A DNA stretch of 64,000 bases, taken from NCBI GenBank assembly GCA_903632075.3, contig CAHIKZ030005642.1, positions 1,906,501 through 1,970,500 on the forward strand, written 5' to 3'. Shown in pieces: positions 34,291-45,600 of this stretch. The stretch comes from Acanthosepion pharaonis (lineage: Eukaryota; Mollusca; Cephalopoda; Sepiida; Sepiidae). Under the pieces are notes generated by a model. That model ran no database searches and was not told the DNA's origin. It saw only the letters and a list, made by a program, of their open reading frames with translations. Position 1 is the first letter of the stretch. Each line of letters starts with the position of its first letter. Both the position numbers and the translations under genes were made by a program.

Positions 34291-34603
34291 TTTGTTTATT
34301 TTTGTTTTCTGAAGGAATTCAGCAGCATGCTAAAGTGTTTAACTCTTTTTTTTTATAAAATAGAAGTAATATAGACAGGCGTTTTAAGGTGTGTTTTCTT
34401 TTCTGTATCCACTGTGTAATTTTTGGGACTTTTCTGTGTCTTTCAAAAAGTCTGTGACTGTCATCTTTGCCTGGTGCTTTTCTGCATTTCATTTTTTGAA
34501 ATGTAAATATTAGTTAGTCACTTGCTGCTGGAACACTACTAGTAACTGTTGTTGGTGGTAATTTTATCTTCAGCATACATGTGCACATAGTCAAATAAAT
34601 AGT

Positions 34604-34607
<4 letters not shown>

Positions 34608-34668
<61 letters not shown>
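34608..34668. repeat. (TA)n microsatellite
   Basis: About 30 TA units followed by a short GTGTGTG. Confidence 0.97.
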
Positions 34669-34670
<2 letters not shown>

Positions 34671-35522
34671 GTGTGTGTCTTTCTACTCAGTAGAGCTTAG
34701 AAAGCACTTCAGTGGCAATAGCATAACATTACTTTGTCCTTCATGCCTTTTTAAACATGCATATCAGCTTGTTAACGTCATAAAAGCTTAAAGAGGCTTG
34801 AGACACATTTCAAGTTTGGCTTTTTTAAAAGACGTGAATAAGGTAATTTTGTTCTGCAATCTTCATGTTGCAAAATATTAAGTCCATATGAAATTATTTA
34901 TTTTATGTATTTATTCATTTATTTGGTGGAGTTGCTATGGCTAGTATCTGTCACCTTTCACTTGAATCAGGAACTAATCCTGGTTGCCTTATCAGTTTTG
35001 AACTTGTTGCATGTACCTAAGATGTGAGGAAAACCCATCTGTTTGGTTTTTCTATATCTTTTTCTATCTTTTTGTTTGTATGTTATAAATATTTGAAATA
35101 TTAAAATTAATTTACCAAATCATATTTTTTCACTAAATCATAAAATTTGGCTCAAGAGTCGTAAAACACTTGCTCAAGATGGCTTTGAATTTCACATGTT
35201 TGTTTATGGCACATTGATTCTTGTATAATGGTCATTTAGTATGAAAAAAATTTCTAAGATTCTCATAGACTTTAATCCCTTATTTTAGAGTTTTGAAAGT
35301 TCATATTGATTAACCATCTTAGAATTTTGAACCAAACACTGTTAAGTTCATGGAAGTAGATTGTTCTAATTCTGTTTCTGGTGGCTATGACAGATTCTTT
35401 CCCTAACTAAAGCATGTCCTTCTCTTTTCATAACTGTTCATGGCCTTCTAGTATTGATTGAGATTTGAATAGTTAAACAAATTGGAATGAACTTCAACTC
35501 TCTAAATCTAAAGAGGAATGTC
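34669..35522. other. No gene seen
   Basis: AT-rich sequence without recognised element or exon. Confidence 0.4.
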
Positions 35523-35832
35523 AGTCAGTCAGTTATGTGTCATACGTGATACATGCTTAGGCAATCATGTATCTTTCAATGCATGACTGACGAGGCAGAT
35601 TTTTTCCTGCAGGAGGTTGCTATTTCTTTCTTTGGTAGACCAGTTGCCATCCAAGGCTATAGAACCCAGTCTGTCCTGCTATTTATCCATAGCTGGAGGG
35701 AGAAGAGGATTCATACCTTTGCCAATGGTATTAGCATGTAAGTGAATGTAATGGATTTGACTGGAATTCGAAATCAGCTCTCCGATTCCTCAATCTGAGC
35801 TGCTATACATTACTCTACATGCCTCCTCTGTC
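35523..35832 (-). mobile_element. SINE family A, near full length
   Basis: CAGTTATGTGTCATACGTGA, TGCATGACTGACGAGGCAGA, CAGTTGCCATCCAAGGCTAT, GGTATTAGCATGTAAGTGAA, AATCAGCTCTCCGATTCC and head ending TGCCTCCTCTGTC. The 62-codon ORF across it is not a gene. Confidence 0.87.
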
Positions 35833-36734
35833 GGATGATTCATTATTCATGTAAATTTTTGGTAATGGTCCTTTTCCAATTTGTATATCACATTGGTTCC
35901 TTTTTCAATCACCTCCCATTTGCATATCACATTGTGTCTTTTTCTAATCATCTTCACTGTCACATTATGCTGGGTCCATACTAATTTGATAATTTATGAA
36001 TATTTGTGATACTGAATTCTTATTTTCATATGCATTGCAATTTCTCATCTTGGTTGTTATCCTCATAACATTTGGGCCATTTTGTTTTTGCTTTTTGATT
36101 GCTAAAAGAAAAAATAATCCATTGCCTAATGATTACTTGGAATTCTGCAAGGCAGATGATGATCTTACTTTATAAATTCAAATATGCGAGTATGAACATT
36201 CTGATCTTGTTTCTCAGTGAAGAAAATGAATTTGTTTCTTGTTTGTTCTGTGGTGGGGAAACGTGTTTGTCGTAAAAGAAAATACATAACCACAATGTCA
36301 CTTTGAGAAGAAAAGATTTTTTTATGGCTGATAAAAAAACAAACATGTTTTGCAACTGTAAAAAGAAAAGAAATTTTCCAATATTCTCGTGTGAATTTAA
36401 CTCTGCTTCCCACCCACATATATTGATGCACTTGCACCTATCTTTATACTTACATGTGCAATCGCACTCATACAAGCAGGAGTACATGCACAAACATAGA
36501 GTATTTTCTTAAAACACAGTAGATGATTTGTATTTTTATATGTAGTTATGTTGCCTTTGATTAATTTGTCAGTCTATCTCTTTATCTCATTCTGTTTACA
36601 TTTTGTCTCTTTTTCTTTTCTTTTTTTTTCTTTTTTTCTTTTTTAATGCTATGGCTCCCAGGATGAATGTTATTATGACACTCCACAAATTCCTTTACTT
36701 TATTGTCTGTGAATTGTAAAGCCTCTCTTTAGAA
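35833..36734. other. No gene seen
   Basis: 35870-35950 holds a partial repeat (TTGCATATCACATTGTGTCT, TTGTATATCACATTGG). Overlapping ORFs on both strands at 36165-36512 have no recognisable domains. Confidence 0.35.
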
Positions 36735-36930
36735 AAAATAGTGGAATAGTTTCTTGTTGCCTTCTTCACAGTTTGGAATTTTGAGTTTTTTCATCTATTA
36801 GACTGGTTGCCAATCAGGGCTAGAGAACCCACTCTACCTTGCTATTTGACCAATAACTGGGGGGAGTAGAAGTAGATTAATGCTTTTTTCAAACACATCG
36901 ATGCGAAAGTGAACACCTGTAATTTGAACT
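36735..36930 (-). mobile_element. SINE family A, diverged fragment
   Basis: TTAGACTGGTTGCCAATCAG, GGCTAGAGAACCCACTCTAC and TGCGAAAGTGAACACCTGTA follow the family A order at low similarity; like the copy at 29090 it has GCGAAAGTGAA. Confidence 0.5.
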
Positions 36931-36984
36931 GATTTCTGTTTCTACATAGAGACAGCCATTATTGCTGTTGCCAAAAAAACAAAA

Positions 36985-37212
36985 CTGGGTAGCCTTTGCT
37001 GGTGCAAAGTTGTATTTGCAGATGCAGCACACATGCTCTTGTTTATCTCTGGCAAAAATGCATTGACATTGGTGGTGCTTTGTGTAGAAAACCTAAGCGT
37101 TTTGTAACTGAAGACTTGATCTATACAACAATAGTGTTATTGTGTTGTCTGAATCTGTTTCAGTTTCCATGGAACGAAAGAGGAGACATTACTTTTGGAG
37201 CACCTCTAGTAT
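36985..37212 (+). pseudogene. mariner transposase C-terminal fragment with 3' end
   Basis: The frame reads YLWQKCIDIGGALCRK, the family's RWxKCIDxxGDYVEK block, and ends at GAGACATTACTTTTGGAGCA then CCTCTA, which resembles a mariner terminal repeat read outward. Only the last fifth of the gene remains. Confidence 0.6.
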
Positions 37213-38150
37213 TTACATGATAGTTTTCATTATAATCTCCTTCTATGTTAATGCACTTAATATTGCTCATATGGATGGAACATTATACAGTGAAAATTTC
37301 AGATAAAAATTCATGTAATAATGTATCAAGTTACAAATATTGATTAATCCCCTTCTCTGTGTATAGATATATTTGTCATTACATACACACACATTTTTAA
37401 ATAAGTTTTTTTTCTGAACACTTGATCTCTAGGCTGGTAGACATTAATTTTGCTGTTTTAAAAAAAAAACAAGGATTTCTATTCAAACTGGTGTACTCAT
37501 TAAGTGTTTATAATGAAAAATTATATTGGTTTAAAAAATGTCCATTAATTGGTTAAAAATTAGTTGTGTGGGTGCTCCACAATTGTAACCTTGTGTCAGA
37601 TGAAAACAAGCTTAGTAATTATCTAGGGTAGCTATGATAGAACAATTGTTAAGCTAGTTTCACAGATTGATCTTCTAGCCTCGTGAGATGGAGCTCATTG
37701 GTTATTCAGATATTGTAGCCTTTTGCTATACTAAATTAAGTTGGACAATTCTCCAACTTACATTTTTTAATGTTTCACTGCCAATCGTCTTTCTATATTG
37801 CAACAAACTAAAAAAAAGATTTTATTGCTGTAACTAATAGAGAAGATTTAAAAATATCTTGTTTTAGTGTTAAAAACCCAAAAAACTGAAAAATAGAATT
37901 TGTGCAGATATTTTTATGCTTTTGTTTTGTAAGCCGAAACAAATTGTTTTGATGTCCAGAAATATCACTTTGGGAAAAAAAAAACCTATTTTCTCTGCAG
38001 GCAACATGAACAATTCTAATCACTTGCCATTTATCAACTCCAGTTATCTGATTTGAAAAAACAGAAAGTAAAATTCATGTGTTTTTTTTTGTCTCAGGCA
38101 GAAAACTGAATTGTAGTTTTAATAAATTAAATAAAACTTATAAATTAAAA
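37213..38150. other. No gene seen
   Basis: Contains the 30-bp match to the start of the 3240 ORF (37282-37312, CATTATACAGTGAAAATTTC). Otherwise AT-rich. Confidence 0.4.
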
Positions 38151-38450
38151 AGGCTTACCATGTTGAAACACCAGTTTTTATACAGTCATGGAAGTTAAGC
38201 AACATTCAGTCTGGTTATCAGTACCTAGATGGATGACTGTTTGGGAATATCAGTTTGGATGTGTGGGTGGTGTAATAGATAATGGCTCAGAATTGGAAAT
38301 CGGAGATCCAAGTTCTAATACTAGCCAGATTTGTTATATTCACTTGCATGCAAATACCCTTGGGAAAGGTATAAATCCACCTCTTCTTCCCCTCAGCTAA
38401 GGCTTAATTAGTAGAACTTATATCAGTAAATTATTATTATCTCAAAAAAA
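38151..38450 (+). mobile_element. Chimeric 5S rRNA-tRNA SINE
   Basis: 5S-like part 38151-38258: GGCTTACCATGTTGAAACAC, GGAAGTTAAGCAACATTCAG, TACCTAGATGGATGACTGTT. The tRNA-like head GTGGGTGGTGTAATAGATAA and body ATACCCTTGGGAAAGGTATA follow. The tail after 38450 is diverged. Confidence 0.85.
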
Positions 38451-38582
38451 ATTCCTACAATCTAAAAATATTTTGTGGATTTAAGTAATCTGAAAAAGGT
38501 TGATTAACCATAAAAAACACATCAATCAATTAATGTAAATAAGGGAAACTATCTCTGTCCCATAACAGTAACTGGCAGTAGA

Positions 38583-38600
38583 GCCCGGCGTTGCCCGGGG
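38583..38600. other. GC-rich hairpin at the left of repeat copy 2
   Basis: GCCCGGCGTTGCCCGGGG can fold as CCCGG pairing with CCGGG around a 6-base loop. It stands out in a window this AT-rich. It may mark the left edge of the element whose core follows. Confidence 0.6.
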
Positions 38601-38965
38601 ATGTAACAGTAAGAGATAGATCAAGTATCGACCATCATAAAGACTGAAAAATAAAATTGACAAAGATTATTGTTTAAGGTTGACGGACACGCATGTCTTA
38701 ATTAGTTTTTTTTTTTTTTTTTTTTACGAATTGGTCAAACCCAAATTCAAACAAAAACATTGTTTACAATCGTTATGAGTCTATCGATTGGTGAATAGAA
38801 TTTTATTATAAACAATTGTCTTGTAAATGGAATTTTTAAAGCATTCTGAATGTAAATAAAGAAAAAAGTGTGAAAGACAATAAGAAATACTACCTGCCGA
38901 AAAAAAAAGTGGATGTTTGTTTTATTGTCTGAAAAATGTAAGGAATCCGATCCCATATATAAAGG

Positions 38966-39004
<39 letters not shown>

Positions 39005-41213
39005 CCTGGGTTTTTTAACCTAAGTCACTCCACGGAATCGCTAAAACATAGAGCATAGTCTGATGAAAAAGACGCCAAAGTTTATGAAAACAAAATTTTA
39101 TCATCAAAATGCTTATGTTTTTATGAAGAGGATAGACTAAATCTTTTTTTAATTATTTTTAAAAAATTTTTCCATCTTTTTAGAATATTCTAAATTTTAA
39201 TTTAAAAAACCTTGTTTCTCTTTGTCGCAAGAAGGGGTAGTAAATAACATAGATAATTTTTAGCGTGTTTTTTTGTATTTTGTATTTACACACATTAATT
39301 TGGAAAATCTTGCAAAAATAAAAATAATTGTCAGATGTTAATGAAACTTTCAGAAACTATACACAGATGATCGAAATTATTATAAATATGTTTTTTTTTT
39401 ATTAAAGTCATGGCAGAAATATTTTTTTTTATATTTATTATCACCCCCATAACTAATTTTATGAAAAACTCTAGAAATTCGAGACCATCGGTTTTAGTGA
39501 TTACAATAGTTAAAAGCACAAGGCTTTGAAGAATGCAAATCATGTTTTTTTTTTTTGGGGGCCAACGTACCTGAAAATCAAAACTCAATAAAACAAATAT
39601 ATTATTTAGTTTCAAATGCTTTTATTTGTTTTAATTTGTTTTTATGAATATGGACAATATTTTCTGAAAGCAAAAAATTTTTTCAATGAAAATTGAATTT
39701 TTAATACAATTATTTCTTATTTCTTTAATTTTAAAAATTTTTAAAAAAATGTTTAAATTGAATTTTTAAAAATATTTTAACATTAGTTAAAAAAGCAACA
39801 TCAACCTTTCAAAATGTCCGTGTCTAGCGCTTTGAAAATTGTATAATTTGGACCAATCAGATTAGCCATGGTAATTAAGAAATGTAATTTTTTGTGTTTA
39901 TAGTCGGACAGTAATTATCAAGTACGGAAGACCAACCAGAATACAATTTAGTTGCATTATTTGAGTTCAGCATTGTTCTCCGCTGTTAAGCCCTTTACTT
40001 TTCTTGAAACAGGTATGGAGAAGTTAATTTGAGTTTTCAATTTCAACTGAGAAGGGTACCTACAAGTAACAGTATCATCTTATGAAATTTAACTACTGCT
40101 AAACTTTAATTTATATGATCTTATTTTTTATATTAATCTCAGTTATGACATTTTTCCATAAATGAAATATCAAAATTAATAATAAAATGAATGGAAATAC
40201 AAATAACACAGTAAAATGTAATAAATGTACATAAAATTATAGTATTTTATGTACACTTCTGATAAAATTTCATAAGAAAGGTACCTAATTAGATACCTTT
40301 TTCTTATGAAATTTAATCTCACTATTAACAGTCTTATTTTTTAATTTCTTTATAATTTCCATAAAGCATCGTAAACATAAAAAGGAAAGCTAAGTACAAA
40401 AAAAAAAAAAAATTAGAGCGCTGAAAGTTTTCCTTAAAATTAACAAGGTAAATAATTTGTTCACTTAAATAATTTCACTTCCTTCCATCCGTGAAAGAAT
40501 TCTCCTCCGTAAGTTATCTAAACGTCATGAATGTGCCTTTTCGTCAATCGTCAAGCGACGTGAAAGGTTATGACCTGCTTTGTTTTATTTTCAAATTACA
40601 TTTTTTGGGCAAGAGAAGCTAAGTTAAGCTTGGTTCAAAATATTTTAAATAAACAGTATAATTTCTGTTTTATTAAAATCAGTTTTGAAAAAATGATAAT
40701 TGATTTTAAAAGAATATCAAAGTAAGATTTTAATCTTTTTATCAAATCGAAAAAATGATTGAAAATGATTATCTGTCCTTTTTTTTTGAAAAAAAAAAAA
40801 ACAATATTTTAACGAAAATTTCAGACGTGCTAGGAACGATTAAAAACGTAAAAAATACCCCAAAAATACTTTGATCTTTCCTCTTTAATAATAAATATGA
40901 ACATTAGACGATAAAATTTTGTTTTCGTCAAGTTCGGTGTCTTTTTTCACCATGCTATGCTCTTTTGTTTACATTTTCGTGGGTGAGTTGTCCCCCTTTC
41001 ATTCTCACGATGTGTCTTAATCATATTTTCAAAATGATTTTATTAAAAAACAACTGTGTTTTTCCCATTTTCGGCCCCGTTAGAACCACCAAAAGGTAAT
41101 TTTATGTAGTCCTGTGAAGTTTTGTTGAAATCGGCTAAGAAATGTAGGAAATTCGATCCAACATATAAACGTTACAGACACACACACACAATCTGCGTTT
41201 TATAATAAGTAAG
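38601..41213. mobile_element. 2.1-kb non-coding repeat, copy 2, with left extension
   Basis: 39162-41213 repeats 1-2093 almost base for base. To the left, 38940-39004 resembles the repeat's own 3' end (AGGAATCCGATCCCATATAT then (CA)n), and 39046-39140 is the approximate reverse complement of 40868-40965 (GAAAACAAAATTTTATC in both). So the element has long inverted segments, or a second element lies beside it. No ORF is conserved between copies. Confidence 0.82.
38966..39002. repeat. (CA)n microsatellite
   Basis: About 18 CA units, longer than the CA tract at the 3' end of either repeat copy. Confidence 0.95.
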
Positions 41214-43029
41214 ATTACATTTATATACACATCTCATATGCTAAATATACTAACTATTATGGGACAAAGGTTGTATCAGAGAGATTTTTTATTAAGACCA
41301 ATATCTTTTTCCTGCTTCTAGGTTGAAAATTGATTTGATAGAACAAAAAACACATTGAGATTTGTTGTTGAATGACAAATAGGCAATGAATGTAATAATA
41401 AGGTTGACTTCAAGATAGAGCATTAGACAATAGTCGGCCATTGCAGTTGAGGTTATACAACTGTTTGTCTTCCTGGCATCCTTAAACTCTAAAAGTCTCC
41501 GTAAGAATGTACAAAACTTAAAAAAAGATATCTGCAGGGAAGATTTGTTTTCATTTACCACCCAAAAATCTTTGGCAAAACTCCTGGTTTCTATTTAAAA
41601 TTACTGAGATGCTCAAATCTCTTCTTTCTCTCATTGCTGTCTTATACAAAGAAAAGATTTAAACAATGTTGCCTTTTTCCAAAGTTATAGATGATAAATC
41701 CAAGTTTATTTACATAGCAATTATGTTTTTCTATTAAAACCTTTTAGGATTTTTCCAAGGTCTTTAAATATTTGGAATATCAAATAATTTTCATCAAAAT
41801 CCAGTGTCTGGGAAAAAAAACAACCTGTTTTTGTGAAAATCACAATTTTGATGCTTGACTGTATAATATTTGACAATAACTTGTGATCTTTCTTTAATCA
41901 GTGATAGTCTTTAGTCTGGTAGTTGGCTGTAGAAAATAGAAAAGCTCAATTTGTTTTTGTTGTGGTTGAGAGATTTTGCTTTGTTCAGGCTTACAATGCA
42001 GAACAAAGAGATCTAGACTTTGAACAAAGGATGATGGTTCTTTTTTATTGTCTTAGTCAAAGAATGAACCCTTTTTATTTCATTTTGTTTGACCACTTAA
42101 GACCCCCCCATGAAAAAGCAGAGCAGAAAAACTTAAGCAGGATTGTTGCTCCTTGGATGATTACTGATTGCTTTCTTTATGCTTTCTGATCAAGGGCATC
42201 TAATCACTGTGTAGACTTCGTTTCTGTATACTGGGTGTAAAAGCAAAATTGTCCCATTGTTAGAGTAAAGCATTGAACTGTTGTATCTTGGAAATGACCA
42301 AAGATCTCTTACTGGAATATTCTGAAATTTTTATAATGCTATTGAACTCTACTTTAAACAATAAGAATGTATTTAGCTCTAAGTTGGAATGATGATCCCG
42401 CTTACTATTGTAACCTCCTGATTCAGATTTCCACTTTACTCTTCCCCTTTTTTTTTTTTTTTAAACTTATTCACAATTCCCTTGATGCTTCTTGAATGGA
42501 CTTTGGAGATAGAAGTCAGAGTATAAATGTTGAAACCATTACTGAAGGCCTGAATGATTTTCTTCCTCTCACTATTGCTCAGTTGGGAAGACAGTGGGGC
42601 TGACACAAAATGATTTTAATCTATTCTCTTTCTAGCTGAATAACTCAAAGAGATTTTCAGTGATTCTTGCAACAAATGATGTCAAGATGGTTAAATGTCT
42701 TATATGAAAATCTGTGAAAAAAAGAAACTCAATTAGTTTAGTGGTCTTTTAAATATTAAACATTTTGAGGGATGGACAATTATCTCAAGCTGTTATACGA
42801 TTTGGACAATTTTACTGTCATACCTGGTATACCTTCTGTTTTACCTACATTCAAATTTAAGTGTCACTAACATTACCTTTTGAATGTGCCATCTTTTGTT
42901 TTTAAGCCATATTACACCAAACTTTTATTTTTTACTAAATCTCATGCAATACAAGGTTTGAGAGTCTCTTAAGGTAGAGTGTTACAGTCAAAATGATAAT
43001 GAGGTGTGTGATATGAATAAAGAAAACGA
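41214..43029. other. Mostly unique sequence
   Basis: No SINE or LINE motifs. It holds the exon-like frame at 41989-42189. The minus ORF at 41292-41561 has no recognised domain. Confidence 0.45.
41989..42189 (+). CDS. Exon-like ORF, unrecognised
   Basis: Preceded by TTTTGCTTTGTTCAG, a good acceptor with pyrimidine tract, and phase 0 with the open frame. It starts AYNAEQRDLDFEQRMMVLFY and contains FDHLRPPHEKAEQKNL and APWMITDCF before a TGA. Residue use looks protein-like rather than AT-driven. If real it is a terminal exon or continues by a splice inside. No homologue recognised. Confidence 0.3.
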   Translation, partial: AYNAEQRDLDFEQRMMVLFYCLSQRMNPFYFILFDHLRPPHEKAEQKNLSRIVAPWMITDCFLYAF

Positions 43030-43676
43030 GGTAGGAAGTGAAGCTTATAAAGATGAGGCTAGATAACAGTCAAAATGGAAGTGTGTTTCACAGAAGAGCA
43101 GTTATTGGGGAAAAGGTGTCTGAGTGGAACTTTCTCCTTACATTTAGAACACAGAGGAAATGAGGGTGATTCAACTCCATGGAAGTGGCATGGTGTGTCC
43201 TAGATGTAAAGGTCTGAACTGATGAAATGAGAGAATTGGGCTCATCTGAACATTTTCTATGGGAATAGTAATAGGGTAACAACAGACTTGCACTGTTGTG
43301 TCTACGAAAAAAAAGAGGTTGCGGGGTGAAGAAAAGTTAATTTTGAACTCTATTAAGGCTGGAAGGTGAGGATTGTGCAGCTCCAGACTAAATATAGCAG
43401 TAATACACCATCTTTTTGTCTCAATCTGATCCTTATAAAGATAAAGCATTGTAGAAGCAGTCAGGTACTTCCTGGTGCAATAGAATGTGCCAACCATTTT
43501 TCCAGGATCTTTGGCACTTGACTGAGTTCTGCAGTGAACTTGAGATGCAATAGATGTTCAAAGAATGATGCATCATTGGGAGTGGAACTGTTCATCATAA
43601 CTGGAGAAAAACTCAGGCTGGAAAGTGCAGTGATGACACTAGTTTGGTTTGTGATGTATTGAAAATGACAAGCCAA
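43030..43676 (-). pseudogene. Degraded LINE RT 3' end (CR1/Jockey-like)
   Basis: Minus-strand reading across shifts gives STASTMLYLYKDQIETKRW (family block LxLYKAQIRPxxEYC), then QTFTSRTHHATSMELNHPHF and NVRRKFHSDTFSPITALL, close to the usual VRRxFHSxxFFPRTAxLWN block at the end of such ORFs. Several breaks. Related to, but more diverged than, the copies at 5383 and 62038. Confidence 0.55.
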
Positions 43677-43979
43677 TTATTTCCCCATTGAGCTGTTAGA
43701 GCTAGATCATAGGAGAGATCCACTGCAAGGCTCTAATTGCATCCATAAACAGTCTACATAGATGTTTACTGATGACCTGAGAATGTTCCTAGGTAGATTG
43801 TTAATAAAAAAAAAAAAAAACAGAAAGCGAGTACAACCAAAGATTTTTTCCTTCATTTTTTTTTTTTTTTTTTTTTTTTTTTGAGAAAATGTAATGAATA
43901 TAGTTTTTCACCATCTGTTTGTCATTTTGCTATATTAAACTAAGCTTAAGAAATATCAATTAAACAGACAAAAAAGAGA
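43677..43979. other. Unassigned, with poly-A and poly-T runs
   Basis: Poly-A at 43808-43820 and poly-T at 43858-43882 frame a short spacer before the next SINE. Confidence 0.4.
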
Positions 43980-44110
43980 ACAGCCATATCAAGTTGAAAT
44001 GCTGGTTCTTGTTCAATCAACAAAGTTAAGCAACAGTGAACTTGGTCAGTTTTGAGATGTATGAGTGCTGGGGAATACCAGTTTCTTTAAGCTCTGTGAC
44101 ATGCCTAGCA
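43980..44110 (+). mobile_element. 5S-like SINE head, tRNA part lost
   Basis: ACAGCCATATCAAGTTGAAA, TGCTGGTTCTTGTTCAATCA, ACAAAGTTAAGCAACAGTGA, ACTTGGTCAGTTTTGAGATG and GGGGAATACCAG follow 5S rRNA order. What follows does not show a convincing tRNA-like head or family A body. Most diverged of the four copies. Confidence 0.75.
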
Positions 44111-44600
44111 AGTTGGTAATTGATACAATTTTGCTACTTATTTACTCAGCCGCAATTTGAGGTGAGAGTTTGGGCAAAATAAAAATTTCTTTTTTTTTTG
44201 TGTCCAAAATGTCAGCTTGAATTTATTTTAAAAATAAATAATTATTTTATTTATATAGTTTTAAAATGCATCATTAAAGAAAATATGACAAAAAGAATTA
44301 AACTCTAATATCCATTGATGAAACCTGTTTGGTTTAAAATGAGATTCAACTGGTGATGTTCATTCACTTGGTCAGCAATACAAATTTTGATATGTCAGAT
44401 CCGACTGTTTTGTACAAAATGAATACATAACCGCTTTTGGATTTGTATGTGCCTCGATTTTATAGGCACAAAGATATCAAACCAAGTGATTACTAGATGA
44501 GACCTTGCTCTATAAGAAGGTGTAAATTTATTTTTTAGGATTTTCATTTTTCTGGTATTTCATCCTCTAAAGTTTTCAACTGAGAGATTTTACTTATTTT
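44111..44600. other. Unassigned sequence
   Basis: AT-rich without recognised elements. Confidence 0.35.
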
Positions 44601-44601
44601 A

Positions 44602-44675
44602 AGATGAGGATAACAGTCCAAATAATATAAATAATGCAAGTAATTGTAATACATGATCTCAGAGATATAGACAGG
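44602..44675 (+). mobile_element. SINE family B 3' end
   Basis: AAGATGAGGATAACAGTCCA, AATGCAAGTAATTGTAATAC and GATCTCAGAGATATAGACAG match the end of the copy at 4202-4497. Confidence 0.75.
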
Positions 44676-45470
44676 TATTGAGAAATTTGATGTGAAAGAC
44701 AACTTAAAACTTTATAGTTCATCCAACAAATAGATGAATGTCATTTTTCTTTAAGATGGGAGTATTTTGATGCATGAGTAACTAATTTGAAAAGCATCAC
44801 TATGAAACTGTCAACTTTGAAAATACAGAAAATCACTGTTGTTTATCATTGAAATAGTAAACATAATTAAAAGAGATAATAGAATAAAAACTAATCATCA
44901 CACATGAGAAAGAATTGTATCTTTAGAAAGAGAAAAGGTTACATTTTATTGAAATAACCTTGAAAACAAATGAGATATCAGCAGTTGAAATGGAAAGAAA
45001 TTTCACTAACACATGTTCACACTGTAAACTAGGGCAGTTTGGGATATCTGCTAACAGAAGACCTTAATATATAGAGGTGCTTCTGAGCTGACAGGTGACA
45101 AGACCTACCTTGAGCCAGTTGAAATAATCAAAAGACTTTCTGCAAGAAAAGTAGAGCATTTTAATTGTACATTCTGCTTCATTATCACAAGTGTGTAAAT
45201 ATCTACAAGCAAAAAAAAAAAAGAAAAGAGATGCCAGACTATAAACTAGTAGAAAATATTGAGACACAACTGCATGGTGTTGGTTAAGTTATGACCGTCT
45301 TGAAATAACTTCCACAATGGTTCTACAAATCCTGGTAGAGTGCAATGGAAATAAATGTCAGCATATGGTTTGTGTATCAGGCCACATTCAGATAATTAAT
45401 GTTGTGACTTCCAAAATATTATTCTTATACAGCATTGGATGACTTCAGCTTTCAATTGTCATCTATTAGG
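44676..45470. other. No gene seen
   Basis: The minus ORF at 45064-45267 is phenylalanine-rich because of an A tract. Nothing supported. Confidence 0.4.
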
Positions 45471-45471
45471 T

Positions 45472-45600
45472 TGAGTCGAAAGTAATTTACATTTTTGAGA
45501 ATCATTTACAATATTTTAGCAGAATGAAGTTGAAAAACAAAAAAAGAAAACTTTCTTCTAATAATCTTCCCTGATCTGTTTCCTCCACCCTTCAAAGTGG
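45472..45600 (-). mobile_element. Possible mariner end fragment
   Basis: TTAGGTTGAGTCGAAAGTAA then TTTACA resembles a mariner terminal repeat (TTAGGTTG..AAAGTAATTT). The minus strand just inside gives EGWRKQIREDY, perhaps the last transposase block. Weak. Confidence 0.35.

Noticed and set aside
35553..35741. 62-codon ORF
   Set aside because: Lies within a SINE family A copy; similar frames occur in other copies.
36165..36512. Overlapping ORFs on both strands
   Set aside because: No recognisable domain or splice signals; AT-driven composition.
39331..39615. 94-codon minus-strand ORF inside repeat copy 2
   Set aside because: Not open in copy 1 at the matching position, so not a conserved gene of the element.
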